Position numbers and translations under genes: made by a program
Assembly (NCBI RefSeq): GCF_001428665.1
Contig: NZ_LMIJ01000002.1
Location: 57,952-121,951 of the forward strand
Direction: 5' to 3'
Source: Acidovorax sp. Root219
Lineage (GTDB): Bacteria; Pseudomonadota; Gammaproteobacteria; Burkholderiales; Burkholderiaceae_C
DNA length: 64,000 nucleotides
Notes under the pieces: generated by a model
The model's database searches: none
What the model saw: the letters and a program-made list of their open reading frames with translations, nothing else
What the model was told of the DNA's origin: nothing
Shown: positions 8,347 through 16,360 of the stretch, one piece after another
Layout of the letters: each line of letters begins with the position of its first letter
Position numbering within the stretch: position 1 is the stretch's first letter

Positions 8347-9275
8347 ATCTTCAACGCACCAAAGATCATGCAGAGACACTGCGTGCTTTTGCCGTTGAAA
8401 CTGCGGCCAGGGCAAGTGCTGAACCAGGCAATTTCATGCTTCAGCTGGTAGCTAAAAATCAACGGGACGCGGCTCAGGAGGCGGAGTTGAACTTCCTTCA
8501 ACTTCAGGGCATGCAAACGGCCAACGCGCTTGAGTGGCGTCTCATCGGTGAGCGCACGAGGAACGGTAGGGTGCCGATGGGGTTGCTAGCCAAATTGGCT
8601 GACCCTCTGAACAAATTGCTGCTCAAGGCGGCTTTTTTTGCGCGGACGAACGAAAATCCGAATAGGGGAGTTGGCGACCCGTTCATAAGAGAAATGAACC
8701 TTAAGTTGGCGGGCTTGGCCGAAGGGTCGGCTAGGCTTTTCATTGTGGGGAATACTTCTCCAGATGCGACTGGATCTGCTCCTCTGGCGGAGGGCATTGA
8801 CCACCTGTTTGACACCTTGCAGATGGGCGGGAATCCAGTAGGGTTTTACGAGTCTTTGGCAGACCTAGGAGAAAGGGCGTCGGAAGAATTACACGATGTC
8901 CTGAAGGCGATTGAACAAGAGGAGTGCTCGGTCGAAGTCAAGTGGCATGCTGCCGACGAAGTTAAATCGCGGGAACTCCGCTTTGATGAAGTGGTGCGCA
9001 TGCGCGCGTTGCTGGAGGACTCAGTGGACCCTGAGCCTGTTGATTGTCGAGTCGATGGCCTGATTGGACTTCTCGCTTCGTCCGGTCGTATTCAGATCGT
9101 GCAATCGAGCGGCGAGAGAATCAACGTGAAATTCCGGCCAAAGACGCAAGGTGATTGGGTGGCTAGGCTTCGCCTTGGACAACAGGTTTCGCTAGCGACG
9201 AAGGCAAAGTCCTATAGAGATCCTGCTTCAGGCGAAGTCACGCAAGTGCACCGTTTGGTCGATACTGACCTTTAG
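8343..9275 (+). CDS. Uncharacterised partner of the nucleotidyltransferase-fold protein
   Basis: 310 residues, no recognised domain, signal peptide or membrane segment. The N-terminal third is helical and charged. The C-terminal part (from about 220) ends in a small beta-rich segment with alternating charged and hydrophobic residues, including ERINVKFRPKTQGD. The start overlaps the upstream stop, which implies translational coupling and a joint function. GC is lower than in neighbouring core genes, and a strong terminator follows, so the pair behaves as a self-contained transferred cassette. The role (defence, toxin-antitoxin or other) is inference. Confidence 0.6.
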   Translation: MNLQRTKDHAETLRAFAVETAARASAEPGNFMLQLVAKNQRDAAQEAELNFLQLQGMQTANALEWRLIGERTRNGRVPMGLLAKLADPLNKLLLKAAFFARTNENPNRGVGDPFIREMNLKLAGLAEGSARLFIVGNTSPDATGSAPLAEGIDHLFDTLQMGGNPVGFYESLADLGERASEELHDVLKAIEQEECSVEVKWHAADEVKSRELRFDEVVRMRALLEDSVDPEPVDCRVDGLIGLLASSGRIQIVQSSGERINVKFRPKTQGDWVARLRLGQQVSLATKAKSYRDPASGEVTQVHRLVDTDL

Positions 9276-9305
9276 CAGGGCAGCGGCCACTCGCACGCCT
9301 TGAAG

Positions 9306-9330
9306 AGCCCGCCAAGTGCGGGCTTTTTCT
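9306..9330 (+). terminator. Intrinsic terminator closing the two-gene cassette
   Basis: AGCCCGC-caagt-GCGGGCT followed by TTTTTCTTT. A second hairpin, at about 9388-9408, faces the minus-strand genes that end at 9405. Confidence 0.85.
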
Positions 9331-9404
9331 TTGGTCAAGCGCTATCATTGCAGCGCCAGTCTCCAAGCTGGCACCTCCTTTACGCCCGCCTCGCGCGGGC
9401 TCTT

Positions 9405-9701
9405 TTACTGACGCGGGATATCGGCGTCCAGTACATCAAGGCTGAACCCGTGCTGCTGGTCCATACCGCATACCGCCCGCGCGGCGTCCTGCGCGTCCCA
9501 CCAGGCAGCCATCATCTTGCCGTCGACGTCGAAGGTTTCCGGCGTGTCCTGTTCGTCTTCCATCTCGGCCAGGGCTTCCAGGCAGTCTTCAAGCCGCACG
9601 CCGGCATGGGTGAGCACCAGCAGGGCCGCATTGATCGCGCGGTCCTGTACGTCCTGGGGCAGTGTCAGGGCGGGGGCATGGATGAAGAGGTAGAGCCTCA
9701 C
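9405..9701 (-). CDS. Hypothetical protein coupled to the SRAP gene
   Basis: 98 residues, acidic and mostly helical, with ALAEMEDEQDTPETFDVDGK in the middle and WWDAQDAARAV after it. It starts at GTG 9701, which overlaps the SRAP stop (GTGA), so it is almost certainly translated from the same message. No family recognised. Its link to SRAP and to the LexA box suggests a damage-associated role, which is inference. Confidence 0.65.
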   Translation of the reverse strand: MRLYLFIHAPALTLPQDVQDRAINAALLVLTHAGVRLEDCLEALAEMEDEQDTPETFDVDGKMMAAWWDAQDAARAVCGMDQQHGFSLDVLDADIPRQ

Positions 9702-10360
9702 AATGCCGGACCTGCGGCGAATACTTCCACGGGCGCCAACCGCAGCAGGCCCTGTGCCTGCTCCATCGTTCCGGCCAGCCACGCATCCACGTCGCCGGCC
9801 TCGATGGGGATCACGCTGCGCTTGTCCTGCTCGGTCGGGCCCACCTTGGGGTCGGGTTTGTGCATGCGGGACATCAGCGGGTGCGCGTCGGCGTTCAGGG
9901 TGAGCATGGTGTAGCTCTCGTGCACCTCGCCCGTGCCCTTGTCGGTCCAGGTGTTCCACAGGCCGGCCATGCCCCAGGGGTGGCCGTCTGAGCGAGCGAA
10001 GCGCCACCACACGTTCTTGCCGCTCTCCCAGTTGGGTTCATCGAAGTTGGCGGCGGGGATGATGCAGCGCTGCCCGCGTGCCCATGGCAGCTTGTAGCTG
10101 GCCTTGTCCGCCAGTTCCTCGCTGCGTGCGTTGTTGGTCGGGTACTTCAGCTTGGGCTCCTTGGCGAACCAGGGGATCAGGCCCCACTGGCCAACCACCA
10201 GCTCGCGCGAATACCCGGCATCGTCGCGCGCTCGGCGGATGAATGCTCCCTGGCCGCGCGGGAACAGCACCTTGTCGAACAGCTTGGGCTGGTTGCGGGC
10301 GCCAATATTCCACTCGCGCTCGATATCGAGTTCCTCTGCAGACACATACCTGTTGCACAT
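9698..10360 (-). CDS. SOS response-associated peptidase (SRAP; YedK/HMCES family)
   Basis: 220 residues. The family forms a DNA-protein crosslink with abasic sites in single-stranded DNA through the N-terminal Cys. The start is MCNRY, giving Cys2 as the catalytic residue after Met removal. Other family features are the NNARSE motif, CIIPA before a conserved acidic residue (ANFDEPN), and NADAHPLMSRMHK towards the C-terminus, which supplies the active-site His. A LexA-type box lies about 140 bases upstream, shared with a divergent operon. The next gene overlaps its stop. Confidence 0.93.
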   Translation of the reverse strand: MCNRYVSAEELDIEREWNIGARNQPKLFDKVLFPRGQGAFIRRARDDAGYSRELVVGQWGLIPWFAKEPKLKYPTNNARSEELADKASYKLPWARGQRCIIPAANFDEPNWESGKNVWWRFARSDGHPWGMAGLWNTWTDKGTGEVHESYTMLTLNADAHPLMSRMHKPDPKVGPTEQDKRSVIPIEAGDVDAWLAGTMEQAQGLLRLAPVEVFAAGPAL

Positions 10361-10498
10361 CTCGGCTCCAGATGGTTGACAGGAACTGCGGGGAATTCCG
10401 CACTCCTGAAAGGGGAGCGCCCATCGTAGGCCCCTGCTCGCGGCGCGCCAGTAGGAGACAACCTAAGGTGCGAATACTACTCCTAACCTGGCAAAACA

Positions 10499-10514
10499 CT
10501 GTAAATTCGTACAG
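10499..10514. promoter_or_regulatory. LexA (SOS) box
   Basis: CTGT-AAATTCGT-ACAG, an exact match to the CTGT-N8-ACAG consensus, inside a longer imperfect palindrome (ACACTGT/ACAGTGT). It lies 20 bases before the first gene of the small-gene operon on the plus strand and 139 bases before SRAP on the minus strand. LexA binding is predicted from the consensus only. Confidence 0.8.
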
Positions 10515-10534
10515 TGTTTTTGTATGTTTTCAGG

Positions 10535-10930
10535 ATGAGATCCGGCGGTCACCGCATTGCAGGCTCCGACCCGGTGCTACGCCAAGCCGTGCACGGATGG
10601 CTGCTTTACAAGCGCACGCCTGCCGATGACTACGGCCCGCGCTGGGAGGCGCATCTGCTCGACAGGCCAAACGGCAAAGCGCTGATGCTGCCATTGTTCC
10701 GGGCGCGATTTGCGCGGGTGGATGGCGTTCTTCATATCGTGGGTACAGAGGAGGGCGGCCGCACCAATACGAAGGCAAGGCCCAGCCTCTGGAAGCAGTC
10801 ATGGCTGGCTGCGCAAGATCCGGCGGATGCGCTGCCCTTCCTCGACAAGGTGAGCCTCTCTAGCGCCACAGGTTTCAGCCCCGAAGCAGACCACCTCGAC
10901 GACGACCCCTATGCCCCCCTCTATCTGTGA
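10535..10930 (+). CDS. Uncharacterised first gene of the LexA-box operon
   Basis: 131 residues, no recognised family. The central part is mixed alpha/beta with several Trp residues (GWLLYKR, GPRWEAHLL, WKQSWLAAQ) and the C-terminus is acidic (DHLDDDPYAPLYL). ATG 10535 lies 20 bases after the LexA box. The ribosome-binding site is weak. A four-codon frame (ATG 10524) overlaps its start as ATGA. It is followed by four genes on the same strand with overlaps or very short gaps, so it probably heads a transcript induced by DNA damage. Confidence 0.65.
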   Translation: MRSGGHRIAGSDPVLRQAVHGWLLYKRTPADDYGPRWEAHLLDRPNGKALMLPLFRARFARVDGVLHIVGTEEGGRTNTKARPSLWKQSWLAAQDPADALPFLDKVSLSSATGFSPEADHLDDDPYAPLYL

Positions 10931-11147
10931 GCCCTTGCCGGCTCTGCTGCGCATGCCGCCCTTGCCCCGCGCCAAGCCGCACGGGCGGATCTGGTGGCCG
11001 CTTGAGCAAGCGCTGCCGCTGCCAGTGGACAGCTACGAAATCGAGGCCGGGGAATTCATCTGGCGTGTTCGAGAAATCTCCACGAGATGCACTGTGTATT
11101 TGGGGCCGGGCCCGGTGCATCTCGTCCAGTCAACCGCCCCGTTTTGA
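10911..11147 (+). CDS. Uncharacterised second gene of the LexA-box operon
   Basis: 78 residues, Pro-rich at the N-terminus (PLPALLRMPPLPRAKP), then a compact segment with IWWPLEQALPLPVDSYEI and a C-terminal beta-rich end. It overlaps the preceding gene by 20 bases. No family recognised, no signal peptide. Start choice is uncertain; an internal Met at residue 15 is an alternative. Confidence 0.5.
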   Translation: MPPSICEPLPALLRMPPLPRAKPHGRIWWPLEQALPLPVDSYEIEAGEFIWRVREISTRCTVYLGPGPVHLVQSTAPF

Positions 11148-11155
11148 GATGCCTC

Positions 11156-11365
11156 ATGTCCAATCTTTTTCAACCGCCTGCCGTCCTGCGCACGCCCACC
11201 TGGTATGGTGGCCCGCCTGACGAATCGCCGCTGGTGTTCTCGGCCGAGGCCTATCAGGCGGAGCACTTGGGCGGCCGATCCAAGGTGCGGATCATTGCTT
11301 CGGGCGCGCTGATCTATGACGGGATTGGGCCCGTGGAAATCGCGCCCTCGGACGTACCGTTCTGA
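11156..11365 (+). CDS. Uncharacterised third gene of the LexA-box operon
   Basis: 69 residues starting MSNLFQPPAVLRTPTWYGG, with SKVRIIASGALIYDG in the C-terminal half. No family recognised. It begins eight bases after the previous stop and its own stop overlaps the next start (TGATG). ATG 11156 is preferred; the frame is open further upstream, but that part is the shadow of the preceding gene. Confidence 0.55.
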   Translation: MSNLFQPPAVLRTPTWYGGPPDESPLVFSAEAYQAEHLGGRSKVRIIASGALIYDGIGPVEIAPSDVPF

Positions 11366-11616
11366 TGTGGACCGAACCTGATAAGGGCTGCCTTGCCCTG
11401 GTGCTCGGCGATGAGGTAGCAGCGGGCAATATCAGCCTGCCCAGTCCTGGGGGTGCGGTCGACCCCGTCATGGTCGTGGAAGTGGACAGCCAGCGCTGCG
11501 GGCCAGTGCGGATTGAGTACCACCTCAAGATCCACAAGCACGGGAAGACGCGACATCGCTACTGGTTGGCGGTGCGTGCTTGGCAAGTCGGTAGCGCGGC
11601 GCCTGACTTTCCCTAG
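11365..11616 (+). CDS. Uncharacterised fourth gene of the LexA-box operon
   Basis: 83 residues. A beta-rich small protein: CLALVLGDEVAAGN near the start, VMVVEVDSQ and VRIEYHLKIHKHGKTRHRYW later, the last stretch strongly basic. No family recognised. The start overlaps the preceding stop by one base, and the next gene begins two bases after its stop. Confidence 0.55.
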   Translation: MWTEPDKGCLALVLGDEVAAGNISLPSPGGAVDPVMVVEVDSQRCGPVRIEYHLKIHKHGKTRHRYWLAVRAWQVGSAAPDFP

Positions 11617-11618
11617 CC

Positions 11619-11738
11619 ATGCTTCTATCTCTGCACATTGTGAAGGTAGAACCTGGGCACTATCGGGCCCACGTCATGAACGGATGGGAAGAGCGGGGCA
11701 CCCTCGACACCATCAGCATGAGCGCCGCCATCCGTTAG
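11619..11738 (+). CDS. Uncharacterised 39-residue fifth gene of the LexA-box operon
   Basis: A very short frame, MLLSLHIVKVEPGHYRAHVM onward, ending in SMSAAIR. It follows the previous stop by two bases in the same orientation, and its codon use matches its neighbours. The close packing, not homology, is the reason to call it. Confidence 0.45.
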   Translation: MLLSLHIVKVEPGHYRAHVMNGWEERGTLDTISMSAAIR

Positions 11739-11781
11739 GCCGCCCATGCGCCCTCGTTGGTCGACGGGATCTTCCCGGGAA

Positions 11782-12159
11782 CTACAGCTTCGTGGCGGTC
11801 CATGGAAAAACAATGAATCCCTCGTCCCAAAAACCGGATCCGCTTCCGTCCTTGAGCCTGCCTTGTAGGGAGCGGCTACCCGGGTTTTTTGAGGGGGTCA
11901 GCTTGCCGGAACTGTCGATCTGACCCGAGACCTCGACCGGGTTGTTCCGCGTATCGTTGTACCGGCAAAAGCCGATGAACACGCCGGTGTTTGGCAGATC
12001 GGAAGCTGGGCTGATCTCGATGGTGCAAGGTGGATACAGTCCGCCTACCAGCTCCCACCGGCCCACAAAGGGGCCGATGGTATGGTCTTCGGTGGCGTCA
12101 CCGCCGCCGCAGCCGTACAGAGCGAATGGTAGTAGGAGGAGGTAGGCAAGTGTTCGCAT
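11782..12159 (-). CDS. Small lipoprotein
   Basis: 125 residues with a lipoprotein signal (MRTLAYLLLLPFALYGC, lipobox LYGC), a flexible GGGD linker, then a small beta-rich domain (GRWELVGGLYPPCTIEIS, GQIDSSGKLT, GFWDEGFIVF). This resembles small periplasmic lipoproteins of unknown function. It faces the LexA-box operon convergently. No partner is evident. Confidence 0.7.
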   Translation of the reverse strand: MRTLAYLLLLPFALYGCGGGDATEDHTIGPFVGRWELVGGLYPPCTIEISPASDLPNTGVFIGFCRYNDTRNNPVEVSGQIDSSGKLTPSKNPGSRSLQGRLKDGSGSGFWDEGFIVFPWTATKL

Positions 12160-12220
12160 CGACCAAATGTACTGCGATGCTTTCACTACAAGAAGGCATC
12201 TTGCGCAACAGGAGCTCACC

Positions 12221-12364
12221 ATGGTCACCGACCCCAAAGACCACCCCCTGCACCAAGTGCCTGACAACCTGCCCCGGCCGCCGGGCGACCTGCCGCCCAG
12301 CACGGAGCAGCCAGCCCGCCCCAACGAGCCGTTGGGCCCGAGCGCGCCAGACACTGCGCCTTGA
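12221..12364 (+). CDS. 47-residue proline-rich hypothetical protein
   Basis: Starts MVTDPKDHPLHQVPDN after GGAG at good spacing, and continues as a disordered Pro/acidic sequence (RPPGDLPPSTEQPARPNEPL). A second copy of the gene and its flanking bases lies at 15471-15613, with a one-base deletion near its start. The good ribosome-binding site and the conserved duplicate support coding. Function unknown. Confidence 0.55.
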   Translation: MVTDPKDHPLHQVPDNLPRPPGDLPPSTEQPARPNEPLGPSAPDTAP

Positions 12365-12500
12365 CTGGACGCTCGCGCCGCTATCATTGCATGGCTAGGC
12401 AGCGTCCGTGCCAGGCCTTCACGCACAGCCGATTTCTCGGTTTCAGAGGACTAGCGTACTTCCGACCCGATCTGCGTCGACCTCCGCTGTTGTTGGTCAA

Positions 12501-12537
12501 GAAAGCCCCAATCAGCCTCGACTGGGGCCCCCCTTTC
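12501..12537. terminator. Possible bidirectional terminator
   Basis: AAAGCCCCA and TGGGGC...CCCTTT flank a 12-base loop between the small proline-rich gene and the convergent SDR gene. The stem is short. Confidence 0.35.
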
Positions 12538-12574
12538 GAACGACTTGCCGGCCGACCAAGTCGAGGGTTCCAAA

Positions 12575-13357
12575 CTAAACCGTAGGAACCGTCCCGCCAT
12601 CGATCACATGCTCTGAACCCGCCACCGACGCAGCGCGCGGCGACACCAGGAAGGTGATCAGGTCCGCAACCTCCTGCGGCCTGGCGGGCCGGCCGACGGG
12701 GATTCCGCCGAGCCAGTCCATCACCATCTTCTTGCCGCCCTCGTAGTCAGTGCCCGCCTGGGCTGCCATTCGCTCGGCGAATACCACCGAAGCCTCGGTT
12801 TCGATCCAGCCTGGCGAGACGCGCAGAACCCGAACCCCCTTGGGCGTGACCTCCTTCGACAGGGATTTGCTGTAGGTCGAAAGGGCCCCCTTGGCCGCGG
12901 CGTAGGCGGTGGTCGACTCCGGTAGTGGAAGCACGTGCTGGATCGAGGTCACGTGCAGGATGACGCCTGCGCCCTGTGCCAGCATGGCGGGCAGCAGTGC
13001 CCGGTCAAGACGAACCGCAGACATGAGGTTCAGGTTCAGCTCACTGAACCACATTGCGTCATCGAGGGCTGCGAAACCACCCGCTGGCGCGTTGGAGCCG
13101 CCGAGGGAGTTGATCACGATGTCCACGCCGCCCCAGCGTTCTGTGACTGCGCGCGCAAGCTGTGTAACGCCTTCTGCGGTGGTCAAGTCGGTCTGGACAT
13201 ACGCCACACCCTCCAGCGGCTTCTCGGGAGCAGAGCGCGCAGTGGTCATCACCTGCACGCCGGCATCCTGCAGGCTCTGGACGATGGCCGCGCCCAAACC
13301 CTTGGTGCCGCCCGTGACCACGGCACGCTTGCCTTGAAGTTGGAGGTCGAAGCTCAT
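12575..13357 (-). CDS. Short-chain dehydrogenase/reductase
   Basis: 260-residue classical SDR. The cofactor loop TGGTKGLG lies near residue 15, NSLGG replaces the usual NNAG, the catalytic Ser is in HVTSIQH, followed by YAAAK, with PGWIETE after it and a C-terminal GGTVPTV end. The substrate is not predictable. Its start overlaps the stop of the NTF2-like gene (ATGA), and the pair is divergent from a LysR regulator, a common arrangement for stress- or substrate-induced oxidoreductases. Confidence 0.88.
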   Translation of the reverse strand: MSFDLQLQGKRAVVTGGTKGLGAAIVQSLQDAGVQVMTTARSAPEKPLEGVAYVQTDLTTAEGVTQLARAVTERWGGVDIVINSLGGSNAPAGGFAALDDAMWFSELNLNLMSAVRLDRALLPAMLAQGAGVILHVTSIQHVLPLPESTTAYAAAKGALSTYSKSLSKEVTPKGVRVLRVSPGWIETEASVVFAERMAAQAGTDYEGGKKMVMDWLGGIPVGRPARPQEVADLITFLVSPRAASVAGSEHVIDGGTVPTV

Positions 13358-13680
13358 GCCTTGATCTCCAGCGCTGCGATCAGCCCGCGTTCAAGGCGAA
13401 AGCGGTACGACAGGTCGATAGGGCTGCCTGGAAAGTTGCCCGTCACCTTGGCCTTAGCCATATGAAAACCGTCCTCACGCTCCAATGCGAACGGCACGGT
13501 GGTAGCGCTGTACCTGGCAGATGCCTCGGCCATGAAAGCCTTGATGGCATCGACGCCCGTGTACGTGTGGCCATCGTCCTTCATGACGGCCTGCGCCGTG
13601 AAGCAACGCGCCAGGGCCTCGGGGTTGTGTTCGGCCGCAAAGTACGCGGCGATGGGTTCGGGAAGGGTCAAGGCGTTCAT
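13354..13680 (-). CDS. NTF2-like (SnoaL-type) protein
   Basis: 108 residues with the NTF2/SnoaL cone fold signature: helix [19 protein letters not shown], then [16 protein letters not shown] and a C-terminal beta sheet ending AALEIKA. Members are small isomerases, hydrolases or ligand-binding proteins. It is the first gene of a two-gene unit with the SDR, divergent from the LysR gene. Confidence 0.8.
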   Translation of the reverse strand: MNALTLPEPIAAYFAAEHNPEALARCFTAQAVMKDDGHTYTGVDAIKAFMAEASARYSATTVPFALEREDGFHMAKAKVTGNFPGSPIDLSYRFRLERGLIAALEIKA

Positions 13681-13734
13681 GTCGATGGCTCCATGGGGTT
13701 GATGAAGACCTGAGGATGCGCGCCGGAGTCAATT

Positions 13735-13748
13735 TAGGGAATATCCTA
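13735..13748. promoter_or_regulatory. Candidate LysR operator
   Basis: TAGGGAATATCCTA is a near-perfect dyad of the T-N-A type in the gap between the divergent lysR and NTF2/SDR genes, 34 bases before the regulator start. Predicted only. Confidence 0.45.
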
Positions 13749-13782
13749 GAATCCGAATGAGTTGTGTAGAAAGGAATACATA

Positions 13783-14712
13783 ATGCGCGGGTTCGAATTC
13801 GCTGAGCTGAAAGCCTTCGCTGCCGTGGTCGAACGCAAGAGCTTTGCCCGCGCGGCAGAGCATCTGGGCCTGTCGCCTTCTGCGCTCAGCCAGACCATTC
13901 GGCAGCTCGAAGCCCGCATCGGCACGCGCCTTCTCAATCGCACCACACGAAGCGTTGCGCCGTCGGCCAGTGGCGAGCAGCTCTATGGGCGCATCGCCCC
14001 GCTGTTCCGGGAAATGGATGCTGCAGTGGCCGAAGCCAGTGAAGCCGCAGGACAGACCACGGGCACGCTGCGCATCAACACGCTGGGGATTGCCGCGAGA
14101 ACCATCATTGCGCCCAGGCTCTCACGCTTTCATCAGGCGTACCCTGACGTGGTGCTCGACATCGTGGTCGACGACGCGTTGGCCGATATCGTCGTGGGCC
14201 GCTTCGACGCGGGCATCCGCGTGGGTGGGCGGCTTGAGAAGGACATGATTGCCGTGCGCCTCACGCCAGACCTGGACATGGTTGCCGTGGCGTCCCCCGG
14301 CTACCTTGCGGCCCGGGGCACACCCAGGACACCTGCCGATCTGCACAGCCACGCCTGCATCAACTGGCGGCTCCAGATGGACGGCAGGCACTACCACTGG
14401 GAGTTCGAGAAAAAGGGGCAACGGCTTGATGTAGCGGTGGACGGCCCCGTCGTCACCAACCACGCCGACATTGGCGTTGCTGCTGCGCTCAATGGGCTCG
14501 GCATTGCCTACCACTTCGAGCGAGACGGCGTGGGCGAGTTCCTGGCGCAGGGCCGCCTGGTCCAGGTGCTGGCGGACTGGTCGATCTCGCGCCCGGGGCT
14601 GTTCCTGTACTACCCGAACAGGCAACATCGACCCGCCCTTCTCAGCGCTTTTATCGACTGCCTGCTGGACAAGGACTTGGAAGCGGCCCCCCGCAGGCCG
14701 CAGATCGCCTGA
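13783..14712 (+). CDS. LysR family transcriptional regulator
   Basis: 309 residues. The N-terminal winged helix-turn-helix (FAELKAFAAVVERKSFARAA, then LSPSALSQTIRQLEARIG and LLNRTTRSVAPS) is followed by a substrate-binding domain of the CrgA/DsdC-like group. ATG 13783 is chosen because MRGFEFAEL is the normal N-terminus of the family; the upstream extension is short. It probably controls the divergent NTF2/SDR pair. Confidence 0.9.
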   Translation: MRGFEFAELKAFAAVVERKSFARAAEHLGLSPSALSQTIRQLEARIGTRLLNRTTRSVAPSASGEQLYGRIAPLFREMDAAVAEASEAAGQTTGTLRINTLGIAARTIIAPRLSRFHQAYPDVVLDIVVDDALADIVVGRFDAGIRVGGRLEKDMIAVRLTPDLDMVAVASPGYLAARGTPRTPADLHSHACINWRLQMDGRHYHWEFEKKGQRLDVAVDGPVVTNHADIGVAAALNGLGIAYHFERDGVGEFLAQGRLVQVLADWSISRPGLFLYYPNRQHRPALLSAFIDCLLDKDLEAAPRRPQIA

Positions 14713-14912
14713 TGGCGCTGTTGACCCTTGCAAAAACATCCATCACCGCGCCGAGGTGTTCATGAGGTACGACGGGTTGGTCAGCGAAAATTGGTTTGGC
14801 GATACTTCAGGCCCAGTGCATGCACAGCCCCAGGAGTGGCCATCGGCCCCGGCGAATCGCCACCATGCCAGGGGCGCAACAAGCAGCCAGAATTATTTCA
14901 GGGAGAACCACT

Positions 14913-15209
14913 ATGACGAGCCCAGATATGCCAAAGGATGGAGATTTCGCCTCTTACCTCGAGGGAAAGATGAGCCGTTCGGCCGAGGTACCCGACGCTG
15001 CAGGGAGTGTTGGTGTGAATGCGAGCGCGCCAGCAGATGCGCCCCGCCAGACGATCGAACAGATTCTTGTCGAAGGCCAGGAACCGACTGAGGAGGTTCT
15101 TGAAGAGTGGATCGCCGGACAGGGTGAGCCAGAGCTTTCGGACGAGGAACTTGAGCGGCAGGCGGTGGAGGCTCCAGGCGATGATGGCGATCCGAGCACC
15201 CCGGAGTGA
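14913..15209 (+). CDS. Acidic hypothetical protein
   Basis: 98 residues, strongly acidic and probably largely disordered or helical: DGDFASYLEGK near the start, then TIEQILVEGQEPTEEVLEEW and ELSDEELERQAVEAPG. ATG 14913 has GGGAG upstream. No recognised family. The 14713-14912 gap before it holds nothing I recognise. Confidence 0.55.
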   Translation: MTSPDMPKDGDFASYLEGKMSRSAEVPDAAGSVGVNASAPADAPRQTIEQILVEGQEPTEEVLEEWIAGQGEPELSDEELERQAVEAPGDDGDPSTPE

Positions 15210-15470
15210 GTGAGCGGAGTGGCGCAACGGAGACCCAATTACAGTGTTCTGGATGCAACCACAGCATCCTGCCAGGATGCTGATCCACGCCTTCCGCATG
15301 CGCTCAAACGACCACCGCCTCCAGCGCTCGAATGACCCGGGTGCATTGGCCGCCTGACCGAAAGGCCTTCCCAGACGAAGCCCGTCCAGTGCGGACTTTT
15401 TCACGACCACCTCCTACGCCCCGTGCGCTCCCCAGGCCGCCCAATGGTTCCTTTGCCCAAGGAGCGCACC

Positions 15471-15613
15471 ATGGCCACAGACCCCAAGACCACCTGCTGC
15501 ATCAAGTGCCAGACAACCTGCCCCGGCCGCCGGGCGACCTGCCGCCCAGCACCGAGCAGCCTGCTCGTCCCAACGAGCCGTTGGACCCGAGCGCGCCAGA
15601 CACTGCGCCCTGA
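15471..15613 (+). pseudogene. Frameshifted second copy of the 47-residue proline-rich gene
   Basis: Nucleotides align with 12221-12364 through the whole gene and about 25 bases beyond the stop. Relative to the first copy, one base is missing shortly after the start (cccaagacc against cccaaagacc). The start (ATG after AAGGAG) therefore reads a Cys-rich out-of-frame product, while the matching C-terminal frame ends at 15613. Confidence 0.6.
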
Positions 15614-15696
15614 GTCGGACGCTGGCGCGCTATCAGCACCCTTTCGCTTTGGCCCGCGGAGTGCGGGCTGTTTCTTCGCTCCTGCACAATTGCGCC

Positions 15697-16110
15697 ATGC
15701 TGTCATCGCTGCACATTGCCAAGCCGAGCCCAGCCACTCGCGTTGTGTTCGTGCTCATCAATCTTTTAGGCCTCAGCCTGTGCGCAGGGGTTGTCGCACT
15801 GCTACGAAACCCTTGGCATAGCCCAGCCATGCTGGTGAACCAGTTGGCTGCGGTGGCTTTTGTGCTGGCACTGTGCGCTGCGGCGCTTGGCGGCGTTCCC
15901 GGCCGGCCACTCGCTCTGGCCGGTGCGGCCAACGGACTTGCGCTGGTCGGTGCGTTGGGCTTGGCAGCGTGGGAAGTGGCAAAGGCTGCGCCTTGGCAAT
16001 CGGCTGCAGGATTTGCCGCCATGGCGGGGGCAATTCCGGCCATCAATACCGCTTGGTGGCTTCTGTCCCGCCAGCGAATCGTGGCGCTGCCCGGGCATTT
16101 CAAGCGCTGA
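15697..16110 (+). CDS. Small integral membrane protein
   Basis: 137 residues with four hydrophobic helices (VVFVLINLLGLSLCAGVVAL; LVNQLAAVAFVLALCAAAL; LALAGAANGLALVGALGLAA; SAAGFAAMAGAIPAINTAWW). No family recognised. ATG 15697 (MLSSLHIAK) is preferred over an upstream in-frame start whose extension is not membrane-like. Confidence 0.65.
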   Translation: MLSSLHIAKPSPATRVVFVLINLLGLSLCAGVVALLRNPWHSPAMLVNQLAAVAFVLALCAAALGGVPGRPLALAGAANGLALVGALGLAAWEVAKAAPWQSAAGFAAMAGAIPAINTAWWLLSRQRIVALPGHFKR

Positions 16111-16360
16111 AAGTTACTCGCTCTCGCTTGCGATCCTCTGAGACTAGCGCTTGGCCTGAGTCGGCCTCGGCAGCCAGGGCAATGCGCTCCACGTTTGCGG
16201 CTTGCCCTCGGAAGGAACCAGGGCGGTCATTGCCTGGTGCACTTGCACTTGTCGAATGTTGACCGCAGCAAACGCACCTCCATCGCCACAGGGCTGGATA
16301 TCCGGTGGTATGCCCGCATCTACCGACTTCTGCGGCCCCGCCGCGCCACCCGTGCCCGCC

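Noticed and set aside
11619-15730. Homology between the starts of the 39-residue protein (MLLSLHIVK) and the membrane protein at 15697 (MLSSLHIAK)
   Set aside because: The match covers nine residues only and the proteins then diverge completely; it may be chance.
7074-16000. A tRNA-integrated genomic island with attachment-site duplication
   Set aside because: The accessory region starts after tRNA-Val, but I found no repeat of the tRNA 3' end and no integrase gene in the window.
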